A stretch of 64,000 bases of DNA. It comes from Neospora caninum Liverpool (taxonomy: Eukaryota > Apicomplexa > Conoidasida > Eucoccidiorida > Sarcocystidae). The position numbers and the translations under genes are program-made. The number at the start of each line of letters is the position of its first letter. The stretch's first letter is position 1. The stretch lies in contig NC_018397.1 in the NCBI RefSeq assembly GCF_000208865.1, forward strand, positions 3,286,001 to 3,350,000. The letters run 5' to 3'. Under the pieces are notes generated by a model that did not search any database, was not told where the DNA came from, and saw nothing but the letters and a program-made list of their open reading frames with translations. Positions 34,893-47,948 of this stretch are shown one piece after another.

Positions 34893-37755
34893 ACTTATCT
34901 CTCCAGAGTACCTAGACAGAATCACGACACCGACGTAGGCAGATACACCTGTTTTATTCATCAGCATAGAGGCAGGGACGGACAAGAGACAAGATCTTTT
35001 GTCTGCCGCAGACGTTCCTGTCGCTGGTCAGGAGAGGAGGCATTCTGGTCGCCGGCAAAGTAAACCATGAGATCAGAGAGCTGACGTGGTATCTGAAAGA
35101 CCCGGGATTTCGGAAGACGCGAGCACGTAGAGGCTAAACCGATGTCGTTATCGGTCTCAACCTAATTAGACGCGACTTCTTTCTCAATATCTGTAGAATA
35201 TGCCTTGCTGATGGCCACGGAACTTGTGTGTTAACTGCAGGCGTCTTGGGTTAATAGTACGGGAAACTGTTTACATGCGAGTATGCGTCAGTCGCAAGGC
35301 AACTTGGGGCAGTAGATGAATTGCAGAGTTACCAGTCGATGCTGTCTCGGGCGCTCCTCAATCTTCCGAGGGAATATAAACTCCCGGGTTTTTTGGGATC
35401 CTTGACGTGGGCCCCGCGTCCGGGGTAGAGAAACGGTAAAGGGTAGGAAAACGTTGATGCCGACATGCAATATGAAACGCCTCCGCCTGGTCCTTGTTGC
35501 CTTTTAGAATGTCATTTCATATAGGGAGAGATGGCGGCAAGAATAGAGCCACCAAAACAGGGAGAGCGGGGCTAACGGCACTTAGAGCTGTAGCACTGTT
35601 TTTGTTCACCTCTCGCTTTCTCTCCTTCGATCTCCTCTTTTCCGGCGGGGAGCATCTCGCCGGTCATTTTTCCCCACATGATACTCCCGCCGCCGCATTC
35701 ACGAATGCTCTTCATGTCTCAATTAGATTGAACTCCTTGTCTCTTTATTCTGGTCTCATTCCGTGCTGTAACATGAGGTGTGGAATCACGCACCCCGACT
35801 TTATTGTTTTTTCCGGGTTTTCTTTTTTCAAGCGTTCAAATGTGGGCGTCTCGTGTACGCACGACACACTTACTAGGTTGCACATTTACTCGTTTCCCAA
35901 TCAATCCACTCTGTGTATATATTATGTAGTATGTATACAGAGGTGCGTAGAGCCGGGTACACCTGGCGCCGTTGCCTGTATGACTCCCTCTCTTGCTGTT
36001 TGGAAGTATGACGGGAAGGAGTTGTCCATACGGAGCGGGTATGTGCACGCATTTCGTTTCTTCCCTTCACTTCTTCATAGTTTTAGAGAACCAGGCTACT
36101 CGTTTGCGCACCCACCACTTACTGCTCGTCTCTTCCCTGTCCTCTGTTCTGGTCCATTTCTCTCCCCAGCGCCGTCGAGCCTGGCGAAGAGGGACGCACA
36201 TGGGCGTACAGAAACATGTGTAGGATGGGAGATACGTGTTGCGGTAATTTTTGCTCTGCGTCAATTTTCGCTCTTCCGTGTCTGTTCCGTCTTGCCGTGT
36301 GGCGGGGGATATACAGCACGGAGTTGTTTTATGTCCGGGTGACTGGAGGGATTGAGTTTCGTGGAAGAAGAGGAAGCCAGGAGTACCTTATGCGTTTTGT
36401 TTGAAGACGTGGCCGAATGGCTCGTTTGTTTGTGATCGTTTTCAGTGGGTTACTGTTTCCTTCACGCGCCTGGTGGTGTAGCTGCGTTTCGCCGGTTCGG
36501 GCGCTGGGAGGGAACACAACTTTGGCCGGAGTCGCGAACTCTGTTTCTCAACCGATTGACAGTATTGAACAAGCCTTGCTGTTCGCAAGTGTCTGCCACT
36601 CACGCGAGGAGACGAAACCGATGGAACGTGCCGCGCCTGCGGAGTATCTAGGCTCATCTCGCCCGTAGCATTCCAGGGCTTTCAGACAGTTGCTTGCGGT
36701 GACAAATGCCGGTACCTCAAATCGAGTAAAGACACGAGGGGAGAGGAACACACACTGGATTGGAGAGCATGGAAACACCGTTACCGCAGCCCCCGCCCCA
36801 AGGCCGGCAAACGCCTAGGAGGACACAGTGAGAGACTGCACGGCAACGCGCAGAGAAACAGCAGAGACCAAGGCTGTCGCATGTAACGACACAGGAGAGA
36901 AGACAGAGGAGAGAAGCAAACGCTCGTGGGAGGGAGACACCCCACAAATGAGGCACGTTGCGGGCGGACGGTCCCACAGCCATGGAGTCCCGGCCCGACT
37001 TCGTAGGTTTTTCCTCCTGTCCCATTCTTGTGCACGCCAAGTACGACATAGGAAAACACTGTGGCCTTCCTTGCAAAAAGAAGTTGTGTCTCCTGTGGTG
37101 CGTTGAAAACATCTCCCATCTAACTGCCTTTCCGGCTCGATTCCCTGCTTCAGCAGAACATAAGAAAAAGGAATTGGCGACACAGGCCGCTCCGGAAGAG
37201 ACAAAAAGATCAAGACATAATCGAGGCCGAGAAAGAGACAAACACACTGTGGCAAGCATGTTTCTGGCTCTCCCTCCTGGTCGCATTCTGCTCTCTGTGG
37301 TCAAGAAAGTGGCAGCCAAATAACATCCATTTCCTCTGCAGCATGGCGCAAACGTTCGGTCCCCTGAACCCTTCGGAAATACGCGACTTCTCCCTTTTCC
37401 CATCCTCCCCTGCTGCTTAATGTTCCTTCGTACGGCTGGTCTCGCCTGCTGTTTCCTATCCCATTTGCATTTTCCCGCTGTTCCTCTCCCGCCCGCGGTA
37501 CCGCGACCGGAGGTTCGCTCGCAAGCACTCAGGCTCGGCTCTCTATGTTCGTTGCCACTTTGTCCTCGCTTTGAACGCTTGCGTGCATTCGTATTTCCTC
37601 CTTGCACTTCTCACCGCATTCTCGCAAACCCGGTTCGTCCCTCTGTCTTTTCCAGTGAGTATTTCTTAGGAGCTGAACACCCTTCTGCCGAACAGTGTGA
37701 GCAGTTTCGGGCGCACCGCGGCCTTTGCCCGTTTATGAGTTGTGTGCCTGCCGCC
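34893..37755. other. Convergent intergenic region
   Basis: This lies between the stops of the TMEM163-like gene and the SEL1L/HRD3-like gene, and so is expected to hold both 3' UTRs. Frames at 35494-36342 (+) and 36717-37607 (-) are long but show no domain, and their composition follows local T- or G-rich bias. A further 3' exon of the SEL1L/HRD3 gene encoding a membrane anchor was looked for here and not found. Confidence 0.5.
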
Positions 37756-40700
37756 TCAGTCTCTGTACTTCTTGCCCCACCACGCTCGACTGACGCCATC
37801 TTTCCCAGGCCTTTTCTCGCCACTCGCCGCACGCCGCTTGAATTTCTCCTTCACTCTGAGGCGGCCGATCCGAGCCGCGAGACCCCACCGTCTGAAGCGG
37901 CGCTGGAGCGCCTCCCGCCAGCCTTGCCAGGGCGTTCCCACCCCTGACCGGAGCGCCTGCTGCGGCCCCGCAGCTGCGTGCGCCTGCTCAGCTTCCGCGT
38001 AGAATTTAAGGAGATCGATGGCGCGTCCATACAACCTGAGAGTCGACAGAGAGAGGCAGAAAGAACCGGGGAGGTGGGAATCCGTCCAGAGGCCTCGACA
38101 CCGGTGCATGACGCGAGAGGGGACAGACATACACCCCTAGACTCCGCGCCGTTTCCCTCACGTGAAATGGACTTTGAGACAGCAGAAGCGAGAAAAAGAA
38201 GAGAGTCGTGTTACAGCTCGTGGGTTTTTGACGCCTTGAACCCCGGAAAACCTGCCTAACAGCGGGCGTGCACGGGCGCCCTTTTTTTTCTTCCGTGTGC
38301 ACGTTCTCGTGGGGCACGTGGGTGGCCCGGAGGCAGAGCCTGAGGCGCGACGACTTCACAGATCTCGTTCTTAGATCCTGTGCGAGACGCGAAAACTTGG
38401 CAAAGGGGAAAAGGCTCTGTACGGGCCGCGCAGGCTGCAAAATGTTAAACAAGGCGACGACGAACTGAGGATCTCGGAAACAGGAACGACACAACTTACG
38501 GCGGTGTGATCGACGTTCCCGATTCATACAGAGACGCAAGGACTGGAAGGGACCTGTAAAAACAAAGTAAAAAGTCGCTGGCTGAAGCTTCGCGCTCCAA
38601 AAACAAATGTTTGTTTCTAGTGATTTGCCTGTATCCCGACCTATCGAGTGGCTGTCCACGCTTCTGTCTTGCTACCGAACGGCGTGCCGTTTCGTCCATC
38701 TGGTGTCCGAACCTTTGCACCTGTCTGCCGATGCGTCCGATGACGCCGACCTGTCAGCGTCTTTCTCCCTTTATATGCAAATCTCGTGGGTTTCTCGACG
38801 TCGATGCATGCGCCTAGACGCTTCTCTAGAGAGGCTGGCGAGCTTTGGTGGGCCCCGACTGCGTGCTGGCCTCACTTCACATCCCCGTGGGCGAGAGAGA
38901 TTTTCAAGACCTCCACGGACAGCTCGGGACTCGACACAATCACTCCATCAGGGCTGTAAATGAAGAGAGAAAGAAAACAGAGACGTCACCGTACACAGTC
39001 TGATAGCCAACGCACCACATCCACTCCTTTTCGACACACTTAGCAAAAGCACCCGTGTTCGGAAACCACTCATATATATATATATAGTCTATTGATAGAT
39101 CTGTACGTTGGGCGTTAGCCGTTGAACTCGCTACTACCTCGGCAGTGAAGACAGCGTCCGTGAGCGAGATGAAACCAGCACAACTTGGAAGCAGAGAAGA
39201 GAGAGGGAAGCGTGTTCTCTAGCGGCAACGTAAACTTCCAGGTAGACGGCTGCCGCCCAGCTGCGTCCGCGAGAAAAAACTTCGGTCCCCACAGGTCGGT
39301 CCGGTTTGTTTTGGGAGCAAATCCAACGGCTGGCGCACCGGCTTGAAAGGAGTCAGAGGCAAGGAGCGATACTTCAAGTCTCGTGGAGGCAGTTTTCGCT
39401 GAACCGGAACAGAGCTTGTTGACGTTGCCTACCTGCCGTTGATGTGGAATTTCGCGATTTCCTGGAGAGCCGCCGGGTTGCCTTGAAGCGCCGCGCGATT
39501 CCACATGCGGTAGATTTGCGGAAGGCGAGGAGGCACAGAGTCTTCCTCACTCTCTGCGTGATCTATCTCTTCTGTCCACGCGCTGCCTCTCCGGTCGTCC
39601 GAGTTCACGAATGCGGACTGGTCTCGTTCCTTTCCTTCCTCTCGTCCTCCAGAAGCTCTTCTGCTTCTGTTCGTCTCCTGCTGCTGTCCTCCGTCCTCTC
39701 CCTTTCCCTGATACCGCAAACCCCACACACATTCCCCTTCTTCCTGGTTGACGGGGACCGCTTTGGCGAAGCCTTCGGAGTCTGTGTCCGGCCCGTAGGC
39801 TTCGTTTGTGTTCGGCTCCTCCATCTGCAACGGATTTTGAAAGAGCCTCTGCTTCGTCGTCCTTCGGTCGACTGTTTTAGCTTCTGTCTCAGCGTTTCGC
39901 TGGGCCTCCTCTCGCGTCCTGGCCTCTCTCGACGTGGCGCGTTCATCGCCTCCCCACAGATCTGCAAACGCTCTCCAGAACGAGCGTTTCTTTTCACCGG
40001 CCGAGTCGCCCACCTCATCTCTCTCGATCGGATAGGCCGTGCCGTCGCGGGTGGAGCTCGGGCCCGGTGCCCTTTTTGGGCTCTTGGCAGGCGCTAACGA
40101 GGGAGACGACACCCACGAAGGCCGAAAACGACTGTACAAAAAGGCCGCATTCGACTGCGCGACTTCGTAACCTTCCTCCGCGGCGAATGCATACGTCAGG
40201 AGCGCGCCTTCCAGGTCGCCTGCCACGTACTGGGCGATACCTGAGAAGGACAAAAGACAAGGAAGACCTCGGCGGTATCGTGTGCGACGGAAAGCCCAGA
40301 GGAGACACGCGGGTTCATCGCGGGGTCCCTCGCGGTTCCCTGATCAACTGAGGCACTCTGGGCCTTTCGCCTGTGCAAAGGACGCGAAGGGCGGAACGGA
40401 GACAGAGAGCAAACAGCCCGCCCCCAACCAGCCGACAGGAGACGCAGCAGGCCAAGACCGCAGGCCAGGAGAGAACGGAGAGAAGACGCACAAGAGAGAG
40501 ACAGGAGAAACGGAGGCAGAAGAGGCGGAAGCCCAGTGGACGGGCCTCGAGTCCGAACCGCGCCAAGATACAGTGAACACGACACGGCAGGGCGACACCG
40601 ACTACGAATGGCAGAACGGCTGTTGAAAAGGATAAAAGACACGCGCGAATGAGGACCGCCCGACACAGAAAACCAGGAACCGATCGGGCGGACGAGATCA

Positions 40701-43700
40701 AGCCCTCCTGTCTTTGATAATTTTTTTTCAGAGCTGTGGACAAAAACGAAACAGTACCTCTCCGAATGTCGTCGACCCAAGGCCCGGCTTCAGCGACGAG
40801 TTTATACGCCTGGCGACGAAGCAAAGCCGCGCGCGAGAAAAGAAAGTTGTGGAGGCTTGAAACGATGTGTGGACATACTCGACGCACACAAGCGAGAGAA
40901 CAGAACGGAAGAAACAGTTCCTGGACGGCGAGTGGGGCAGAAACCCCGAAACTGTGGGCTGTCGCGATATGTGACGTGACCAGTGCCGCGTGACAAAACA
41001 CACCCTTTCGCTCCGTCCGCGTTCGGTTGCGTAGTCTGCGCCCCCGCCTCCCTCCGCTGACATCCGCTCCGCGCTCTTTCCACCTCATCGCTTCGAACAG
41101 CGAGGCCCTATACACCCGCGGCGCGTGTCTAGACTGGCTTTTTCGTTGCCCGTCCGACTCCACGCGCGGAAGGTCTCTCCTCACCAGTGCGGCGTCCTCG
41201 CAGCTACGTGGGGTTCCCTTCCCTGCTTCCAGCAACTGGCCTTCTCTCCACGCGGCCAGAATGTAGCCTCCATCTGCAGCACGTTGATAGAGCCGGAGCG
41301 CTTTCGCGAGGCGGGCCTGAAGCAAAAAGCGAAATCCTCGACAAAATGTCTCTGTTACTCTCCTGTCTTTGCTTCTCGCTTCTCTTTACTTCTCGCTTGT
41401 CTCTGTTACTCGCTTGGGTGGCTGCCGCACCTCGTCATCTTGCGGCGCGCGTGCTGTTCTTCTCCCACGTCTTGCGGTTCCTTCTCTCTGTCTTTTCTCG
41501 CCGTCTGCCGCATGCATGTCTGCGTTGTCCCTCTCGCGTCGCCCCGCCTTGCCGTCTCTCGCTCTACCTCGGCCTTCCTCTGTCCCTTCCTGCGCCGTGT
41601 AAGCCTGGACTTCGATCTCTCCCAGGAAGAACAGAGCCTCCGGGTACTCCTTCAGAGCAGCCTGAGTGAAATAGTGGAGCGCCAAGCTTTCATTTCGCGG
41701 AATGACAAACATGTCGTCCGCAGGGGGCGAAGAAGACGGCGGGTGAGAACCGGATGGCGAGCGCGTCTCCGGCTGTCTCCCACGCGGAGACGCAGAGAGA
41801 ACAGCGAGAGGCGATGACGGGTCATCACTCTTGAGCTGGACGGGATCAGAAGCGAAGCGCGGCGCAGTCCGGGCGGGTTCAGACGGGGCGGGCGCACTGG
41901 CGCCAAAGTAGTACAAGTACCCCAAATAGTTCTGGGACTCTGGGTCTCCCAGGTCGGCGGCCTAAAAGCAACACACATGCCGGGACACTCCCCACAAAAG
42001 ACTCAATGTTCTCTTAGGTCTAGCGGGCTTTCAATCTACTAATTTAACCGTTCCAAAAGGCCCGTTCCAAAGTAATCTGGAGCGGTAGTTTCTGCACAGC
42101 AAAGGCGTGAAGAGTGTTTGAAGAACAGTTTGAACCGTGTCTGTCAGTGCCTGAGGAAACGGAAACATGTGGCCTTTTCTGTGGAGAAGACGTGGTGCAC
42201 GCACGTCACGAAAGAAAGCCAGAACAATCGCGGAACCGGGCCTTGTTCAGCGCCGACGGGACGACCCCCCCCTCGGAAAAGGATAACGCCGACAAGGAAG
42301 GGTGACGAAGGCGCAGGGGCTTCTAAAGGTAGCGCGCGCCTGGTTCTTCGAACACCCAAGGGTACAACGGAGACTGGACTGGCCCCAGGCAGTTCGTCAG
42401 CGTCGCATGCGACGTCAGTGCGCCGTTTCGGCTTTTTTGCGTCTCCCTCCTGGTTTTCAGTTTTTTCTGCCGAAAACGCGGCGATTCACGCACCCGCTTG
42501 AAGCACTCGACGGCCTTGGGAAAGTTCCGCTCCACGCCGTGGCCTTGGAGATAGAGAAGGCCGAGGTCTCTGAGTGCAGGCGCGAGGCCTTGCTCGCCAC
42601 TGGCTTTATAAAGATCCGCCACTTGCCGCCTGACAGGAGAGGCGAGAAAAGAAAACGAGACGCCTTGCACAGCCGGAAGAAAGCGTCGGAGACAAAGTCG
42701 ATGCCCGGCGTAGCCCGTCTCGGGCCGCCGGACATCGAGAGGAAAGGCAGAAGCGTGACCGCTCCAGGCGACATACAGTCTCTCTGCTTCGGCGTTGATG
42801 TCCCCAGGGTCCGTGGAACCTGAGGGCGGAGGCTGTTGCTCGCGAAGTTTAGCAAGCTCGTACTGGGCCATCGGGTTCCCGTCCTTCGCTTGTTGCTCCC
42901 AGTATTGAAGGATTTCTTTCTGAGGGCATCAAGGGCGCAGAGGCAGCGCGCGAGTTGGGTCGCGCCATCGTTCGCTGCGCCACGCGTTTTTTTCTCCGGT
43001 GTTTCGTGCGGCGTACGCGCTTCTCACCTGCTGGGTATGCACAGTTTGCAGTTCTCGCCACTGCGCAATCGTCTGGTCCGTCAGACGGTCGCCCTCGCCC
43101 AGAGGGGGTGGCGGAACGAACCCGCCGCTGTCTTCGCCTTCTGGCGGGGGGGGGGCGAGCAACTGAACGGCTCGTTCCGCCGCAAACTGAAGGGGGAAAA
43201 ACGGAAAGGTGCGCCGGCAGAAAGAAGCCGAAGCGGCTCAGACGAGAAAGATTGTGGACACCCTTCAAATGACCACACTGCGTCTCCTCCCCGAGAGAGA
43301 GGCACGGGAACCCAAACGCCCTGTCCCCGTCACTCCATTATGCAAGGTAGAGACAAAAGGAGACAACACTTCTTCATACAGCCAGCAGACACACAGCGAA
43401 GGACTTGGACGGTTTGCGCCGGCCGAGCGCGGCTATGAGACCTCTGGAGACAGTTTGGCCCCGATCTGCCGTTTGAAATCGACGTTTTGTCAACAGAACC
43501 ACAACGTGCACGCCGACCCTACTTTGCCCGAACTCTGACATAGATTACACCACCCAGAGGAGGCGCGGCAGTTGAGGTGAGACGGCTTTTCGGATGGCTG
43601 AGAGAAGCCTGCAGAACCAAAAGCGCTCCCATATATCTCTTTGCCAAGGCAAAACCAACGCACCGAGGGAAGACCCGATAATCTGCGGGGCGATGCGTCT

Positions 43701-46700
43701 CCTTCGGGGCATTCTTGGTCTTTTTGCGAATTCGATATCATTTGCGCCGCCCCTGCATCGCATTTCCTCTTCTTACCTTGTAGTACCGGAGTGCAGTTTC
43801 GCAGTCTGCAGCGACTCCGTCGCCGTGCAAGAACCTGGGAGAGAGGGGGAACAAGGAGCGAAAACGAAGGTGAGAGAGAGACGGACGCGAACATCGAGAG
43901 ACAACAGACGAGTCGCGAGTCCAGGGACGGAGAAAGAGTGGAAGCGAGACGAAACGGCGGGAAAGGCAGCGCGAGAGAACAACCGGGCGTGACGAAAGAG
44001 AAAGGAGAAAGAGAAGCAACAACGCGGCACAGGAGAAAGGAGATGGAAACCTGAGAGAAGAGATGAAGCGGCGAAACAGGAGGAAACGGCCAGTGAGACG
44101 TTGTTGAAAGGCAAACGGGGTCTCGCGGGAAGACGGAGAAGGCGTCCGATACACATGAACCCAAAAGGGGGGAAACAAAAACAAACAGGGAACGAGAAGA
44201 TGGCCCACAAGATAGCAGGGGAACGAGGCAGCGGGGCTGCTGGAAAGGAGGACGAAGCAGTAGGGTTGCTTGAAAAAGGGGGACAGGGCACAGATCGAGC
44301 ACAGGACGTGTCTTCACAGTTCACATCAAGGGCCAGAGTCCTAGAACGCCTTTCGTGTCACAGTGAACGTCACTGTTTCTGTACACCGCCGCCCCCAACA
44401 GCACGTTTCAAAATGTGTCTCCAGAACGCCCTGGTCGGCGTCCTGTTCAGCGCATGCACAATCGAGACAAAGCGACTCTCAGGACCGCAAGGCCTCGCAT
44501 GCAGAGCCACTTTGCAGCCATCAAAGGCGTTCTGTTGTCGAGGGACGCCTGCCGCGGGTTTCCCTTATCCGCCCGTCGCCTCTGTCTGAACAATGTGCAG
44601 TTTCTTCAACCCACCTGAACCCCGTGGCCAGAACCGCGGGGATGTAGTCCGTCAGCGAAGCGAGGTAGTGCAGCCTGGCGGCTTCAGCCTCATTCGGCTG
44701 CAGCGAAACGCATGACATTCACGCGAGAGGCAGAGACGTGGCTGGAACCGAGATCCACGCGGAGTGCAGCCAGAACCGCGCGAAGTTGAAACTGGACAAC
44801 CTCGCGAGGTTTGCCTTTCACCCGACTCAGCTGCAGACCCAGAGGTGACTGTGGAGACAGCGTGAATTCGAAACAGGACAATGGATCGGAGCCAGCGAAG
44901 GCGGCGGAAACACAGACACATATCGAGAGAGAATTCGAAAGAGACGCACACACACGCAGCGCGACAAGTCAGCATTAGGTAGGGGCATCGGGTCCAGAAA
45001 GGACGCAGTGTACAGACAGGAGCCCGGGAGGCGCTTGAATTGTCGCCGGACGCTTACGCAGACTTTGGACGCGAGAAAAAGTACATTCACGATCTAAACC
45101 GGTGCAACGTGCAGCATCGCGCAGATTTTGTCGCTGGGCAGTCGAACTCCCGTGTGAGAATGTGTGCACGCCCATCCCTGGCTGCTTATAGAAGGGCGCC
45201 CGGCGTGGCTTGGCGGAACAAAAAAGGGAAACTCGCACGAACCTCGAAAGGCCCAAGTCCGACGGCGTAGGCCACACCTAGCGCATGCAGGGCGGGGCCG
45301 TAGCCGAGGAGAGCAGCGGCGCGGAAGTCGCGAACTGCGCTATGGAGGTCGCGCGTGACGCGTCCAAGAACACCCGGGTATCCTGGCAGAGAGAAGAAAA
45401 GAAAGCAGATGGAGAGACACAGGATTGAAGGAGAGAAAGAACGCCTCTGAGGCGATGGGGAGAGAGGAAGGTCAGAGCCGATGGAAGGAGGGAAGGCCGA
45501 GAGGATAGCAGGACACAACAATGGTGAGAGACAGCGACAGTAAAAGGAGACGATGTAGGTTGCGGAGATGAGACGATGAGAAAGCGAAGGTTGAGAGGAT
45601 GGAGAGAACTCAAAGTGCTCAGGGACAGCGAGAGAAACGTCGGCCAGGGTCTGGTAGAGTCGGTGGGTTCTTGCCTCGAATTTGAAGATCTCCCAGCTCG
45701 TACAGAGCCTGCGCAGTTGCCGCATCTTGACGCCCGTCCGAAGTCTGGAGGAAAGAGACGGGAGAAGAGAAAGCGCGTACGATGGAAATGCAGGAGAGAG
45801 GCGAAGGATGCAGCGAAAGAGAAGGAGAGGACCGGAAAGAAGAGCGACGGAACGAAGACTCAAGAGGAGAGGCAGAGACGGCGCGACACCGAGAGAGAAC
45901 GCGAAGCGAGAACAACGCGACGGAGAAACAGAGCAGGGTGTGGGGAAGAGGCTGCGTTCAGGGAGGGAGAGACTCCGGACGACAAGAGAATGCCAACCCA
46001 GAAGGAACATGAATACGCAGTACCCGTCCTCCCCCGTCTATAAATGAATCCGTGAGAGAGTCGGAGTTCTGCGCCCTAAAACATATGGAAGTTTCCCACT
46101 TTTCTGAGGAACACATTTGCAGAGTTATATCGAGTTATGGATAGACGCACGGCTGCAGCCACGTAACGAGATTGGAAAGCAGCCACGCAGAGAAGCAAAA
46201 GGCCCTTCCCGAGAGAAAACGCGCGACGTAGCTGGATGGCTGCATGCATGCCGCACCAGTCGAACGCGGAAGGACAGTGGCACAGATGCAATACGACGGG
46301 GTAGCCACGTGCGGTACGCGGCTCTACACCTGAAGAGGCGTCTAGAAACATCGACATCTCTGAAACAACCAGTTCGGCTTCTTTGTTGTTCCCAACAGGG
46401 GGGTTGTGTTCATGAGACAGCTGACCAGTTGACGTAGGAGCTGTGTGGCCTTGTGCAAATCCACAGCTTGTCCATTCTCTCCGTATCTGCGAGTCCACAA
46501 ACCCAAGAGAGGGGCCGAGAACGAAAACACAGGTGGACAAAGTGCTTATCTTCGGAGGCCGCTCTCGTGTGCACACTCACTCCTGGAAAGAGCCAGAGGA
46601 AAACGTCGGCGTACGCAAATACAGCGAAGAAAATCGAGGCGAGCCAGATGCGTCAAACACACACGGGGCCTCTCCACTGCTCTCAAGAGCAGTCCGATAC

Positions 46701-46853
46701 ATCTCCCTACGTCAAGACAACCATCCATGTATCATCTCCTTGTCCATATGTATCTATAGAGAGAGAGCGAGAGATTTTCATACATATTTATGCACGTATA
46801 AACGCATATATGTAGATCAGAAAGTGTAAATGTCTCCACCAAGCAATTACATT

Positions 46854-46895
<42 letters not shown>

Positions 46896-47948
46896 TGCCT
46901 CTGCTGCACAAAGCCTGTACCAAGTATGCGGCTCGATTGTGGCCCTAACGAGAAGATAGTGTCGCGTGCTTCTCTCACTTTCGTTCGACAGCGGCTTGGA
47001 GCATCTGCATGCGCTCGGGACTGACGTTGAGGAAGGCTTCCTGCTCTCGAGCCTGGAGGGTCGGGAGAAGCCGTTCCAAAGCTTCGCCAGCTGCGGAGGC
47101 AGACAAGACAGGAAGGAGAGGAGAAAAGAATGAAGACGGAAAGAAAGAGCGAGTGGCGGAGACGAAACTAGAAGAGAGAGAGAACGAACGGAGGGGATAC
47201 GGAGCAAAGACGCGAGGGAAGTCCAAGAGAAGAGAGAGCGTAGGAGACGAGGGCTGCGCGAGAAGAGGAGCACAGGAGAAAAGGGGAAACGCGAGGCTAA
47301 CCACAGCAAAAGGAGAGAAAAAACTAGACAGTACCGAAGACAAAACAGAATCGAAGCGAAGAAAAATGAAAGGAGTCCTTCTTGCCGCACACCTTCTGTG
47401 ACCCCTTTCTCTCATGCGCTCTGTTTCTTTTTGCTTGTCCATGCAGACGCGCCCCCAACCGTTTCACCTCCCCTTTCCTTTGCCGTTCGTGCTCTGCTTC
47501 TTTAGCGTCCGCGTCTCTTGGTTTTGCGTCGGCCCGTGTTATCGCTGTTTGCGACCGCCTTCTCGCCGTGTGCTGCGAGGCCCTTCGCGTCCTCTCCGCG
47601 CCCCCGCCTTCGCTGGCAGAAGGTGCACTTGCTTTCTTCTGTCCCCCGGGATCGTAAAGAAGCACCATGTTTGGAAAGATTTTGACCATCGACTATCGAG
47701 TGAAACAACGTTCTCCAACGCACACGTCTGTCGCTTTGCTCGAGTCCGGGACCGAGCGGCCTTCCGCGTTTTCTCTCACCTTCCTGCGGCGTCAGTCTCC
47801 CGCCATCTTCTCTCTGCCGGTCTTCTCTCGCGCTCTCGGTCTCTCTGCGCCTCAAGGCCTCCCCCGCCTGCGTGGCCGAGAGAAGCAAAAGGAGAGAGAG
47901 AGAGAAAGCCGTAAACTGTCTTCTCCCGCAGACAGCACGTTTCTTCAT
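37756..47948 (-). CDS. SEL1L/HRD3-like Sel1-repeat protein (ER-associated degradation)
   Basis: SEL1L/HRD3 is the luminal partner of the HRD1 ubiquitin ligase that recognises misfolded ER proteins. The 17-exon model is 47948-47780, 47090-46979, 46486-46426, 45744-45675, 45382-45243, 44697-44615, 43834-43777, 43186-43028, 42919-42777, 42629-42494, 41961-41611, 41316-41185, 40809-40758, 40240-39433, 38953-38876, 38553-38500 and 38035-37756, about 961 residues. Exon one encodes a signal-peptide-like start (FSLSLLLLLSATQA). At least nine Sel1 repeats follow, for example ALRDLGLLYLQGHGVERNFP. The joined segment CEDAALAYKLVAEAGPW...EEGYEVAQSNAAFLY is nearly identical to the corresponding block of human SEL1L, which fixes the family. 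One intron (45674-45383) appears to be GC-AG. The donor of the 41961 exon is uncertain (41611 or 41605). The exon at 40240 carries a long charged Ser/Arg insert. No C-terminal membrane segment was found. Confidence 0.85.
39072..39086. repeat. Short TA microsatellite
   Basis: An (AT)n run lies in the SEL1L/HRD3 intron between the exons ending at 39433 and starting at 38953. Confidence 0.85.
46854..46897. repeat. TA microsatellite
   Basis: Two adjoining (TA)n runs (46854-46869 and 46871-46896) are split by one C. They lie in the SEL1L/HRD3 intron between the exons ending at 46979 and starting at 46486. Confidence 0.9.

Noticed and set aside
35494..36342. 282-codon frame on the plus strand
   Set aside because: T/C-rich sequence gives an artificially hydrophobic Phe/Ser/Leu protein. 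It lies in a convergent 3' spacer and shows no ordered membrane topology.
36717..37607. 296-codon frame on the minus strand, considered as a missing 3' exon of the SEL1L/HRD3 gene
   Set aside because: No acceptor in phase gives a credible anchor, and the composition changes abruptly along the frame.
39444..40097. 217-codon plus-strand frame
   Set aside because: It is the antisense of the well-supported SEL1L/HRD3 exon at 40240-39433.
47324..47689. Alternative first exon of the SEL1L/HRD3 gene starting with ATG at 47689
   Set aside because: Its donor (GAG|GTGAAA) is in the wrong phase for the exon at 47090, and it lacks a signal peptide. The exon at 47948-47780 fits both phase and secretion.
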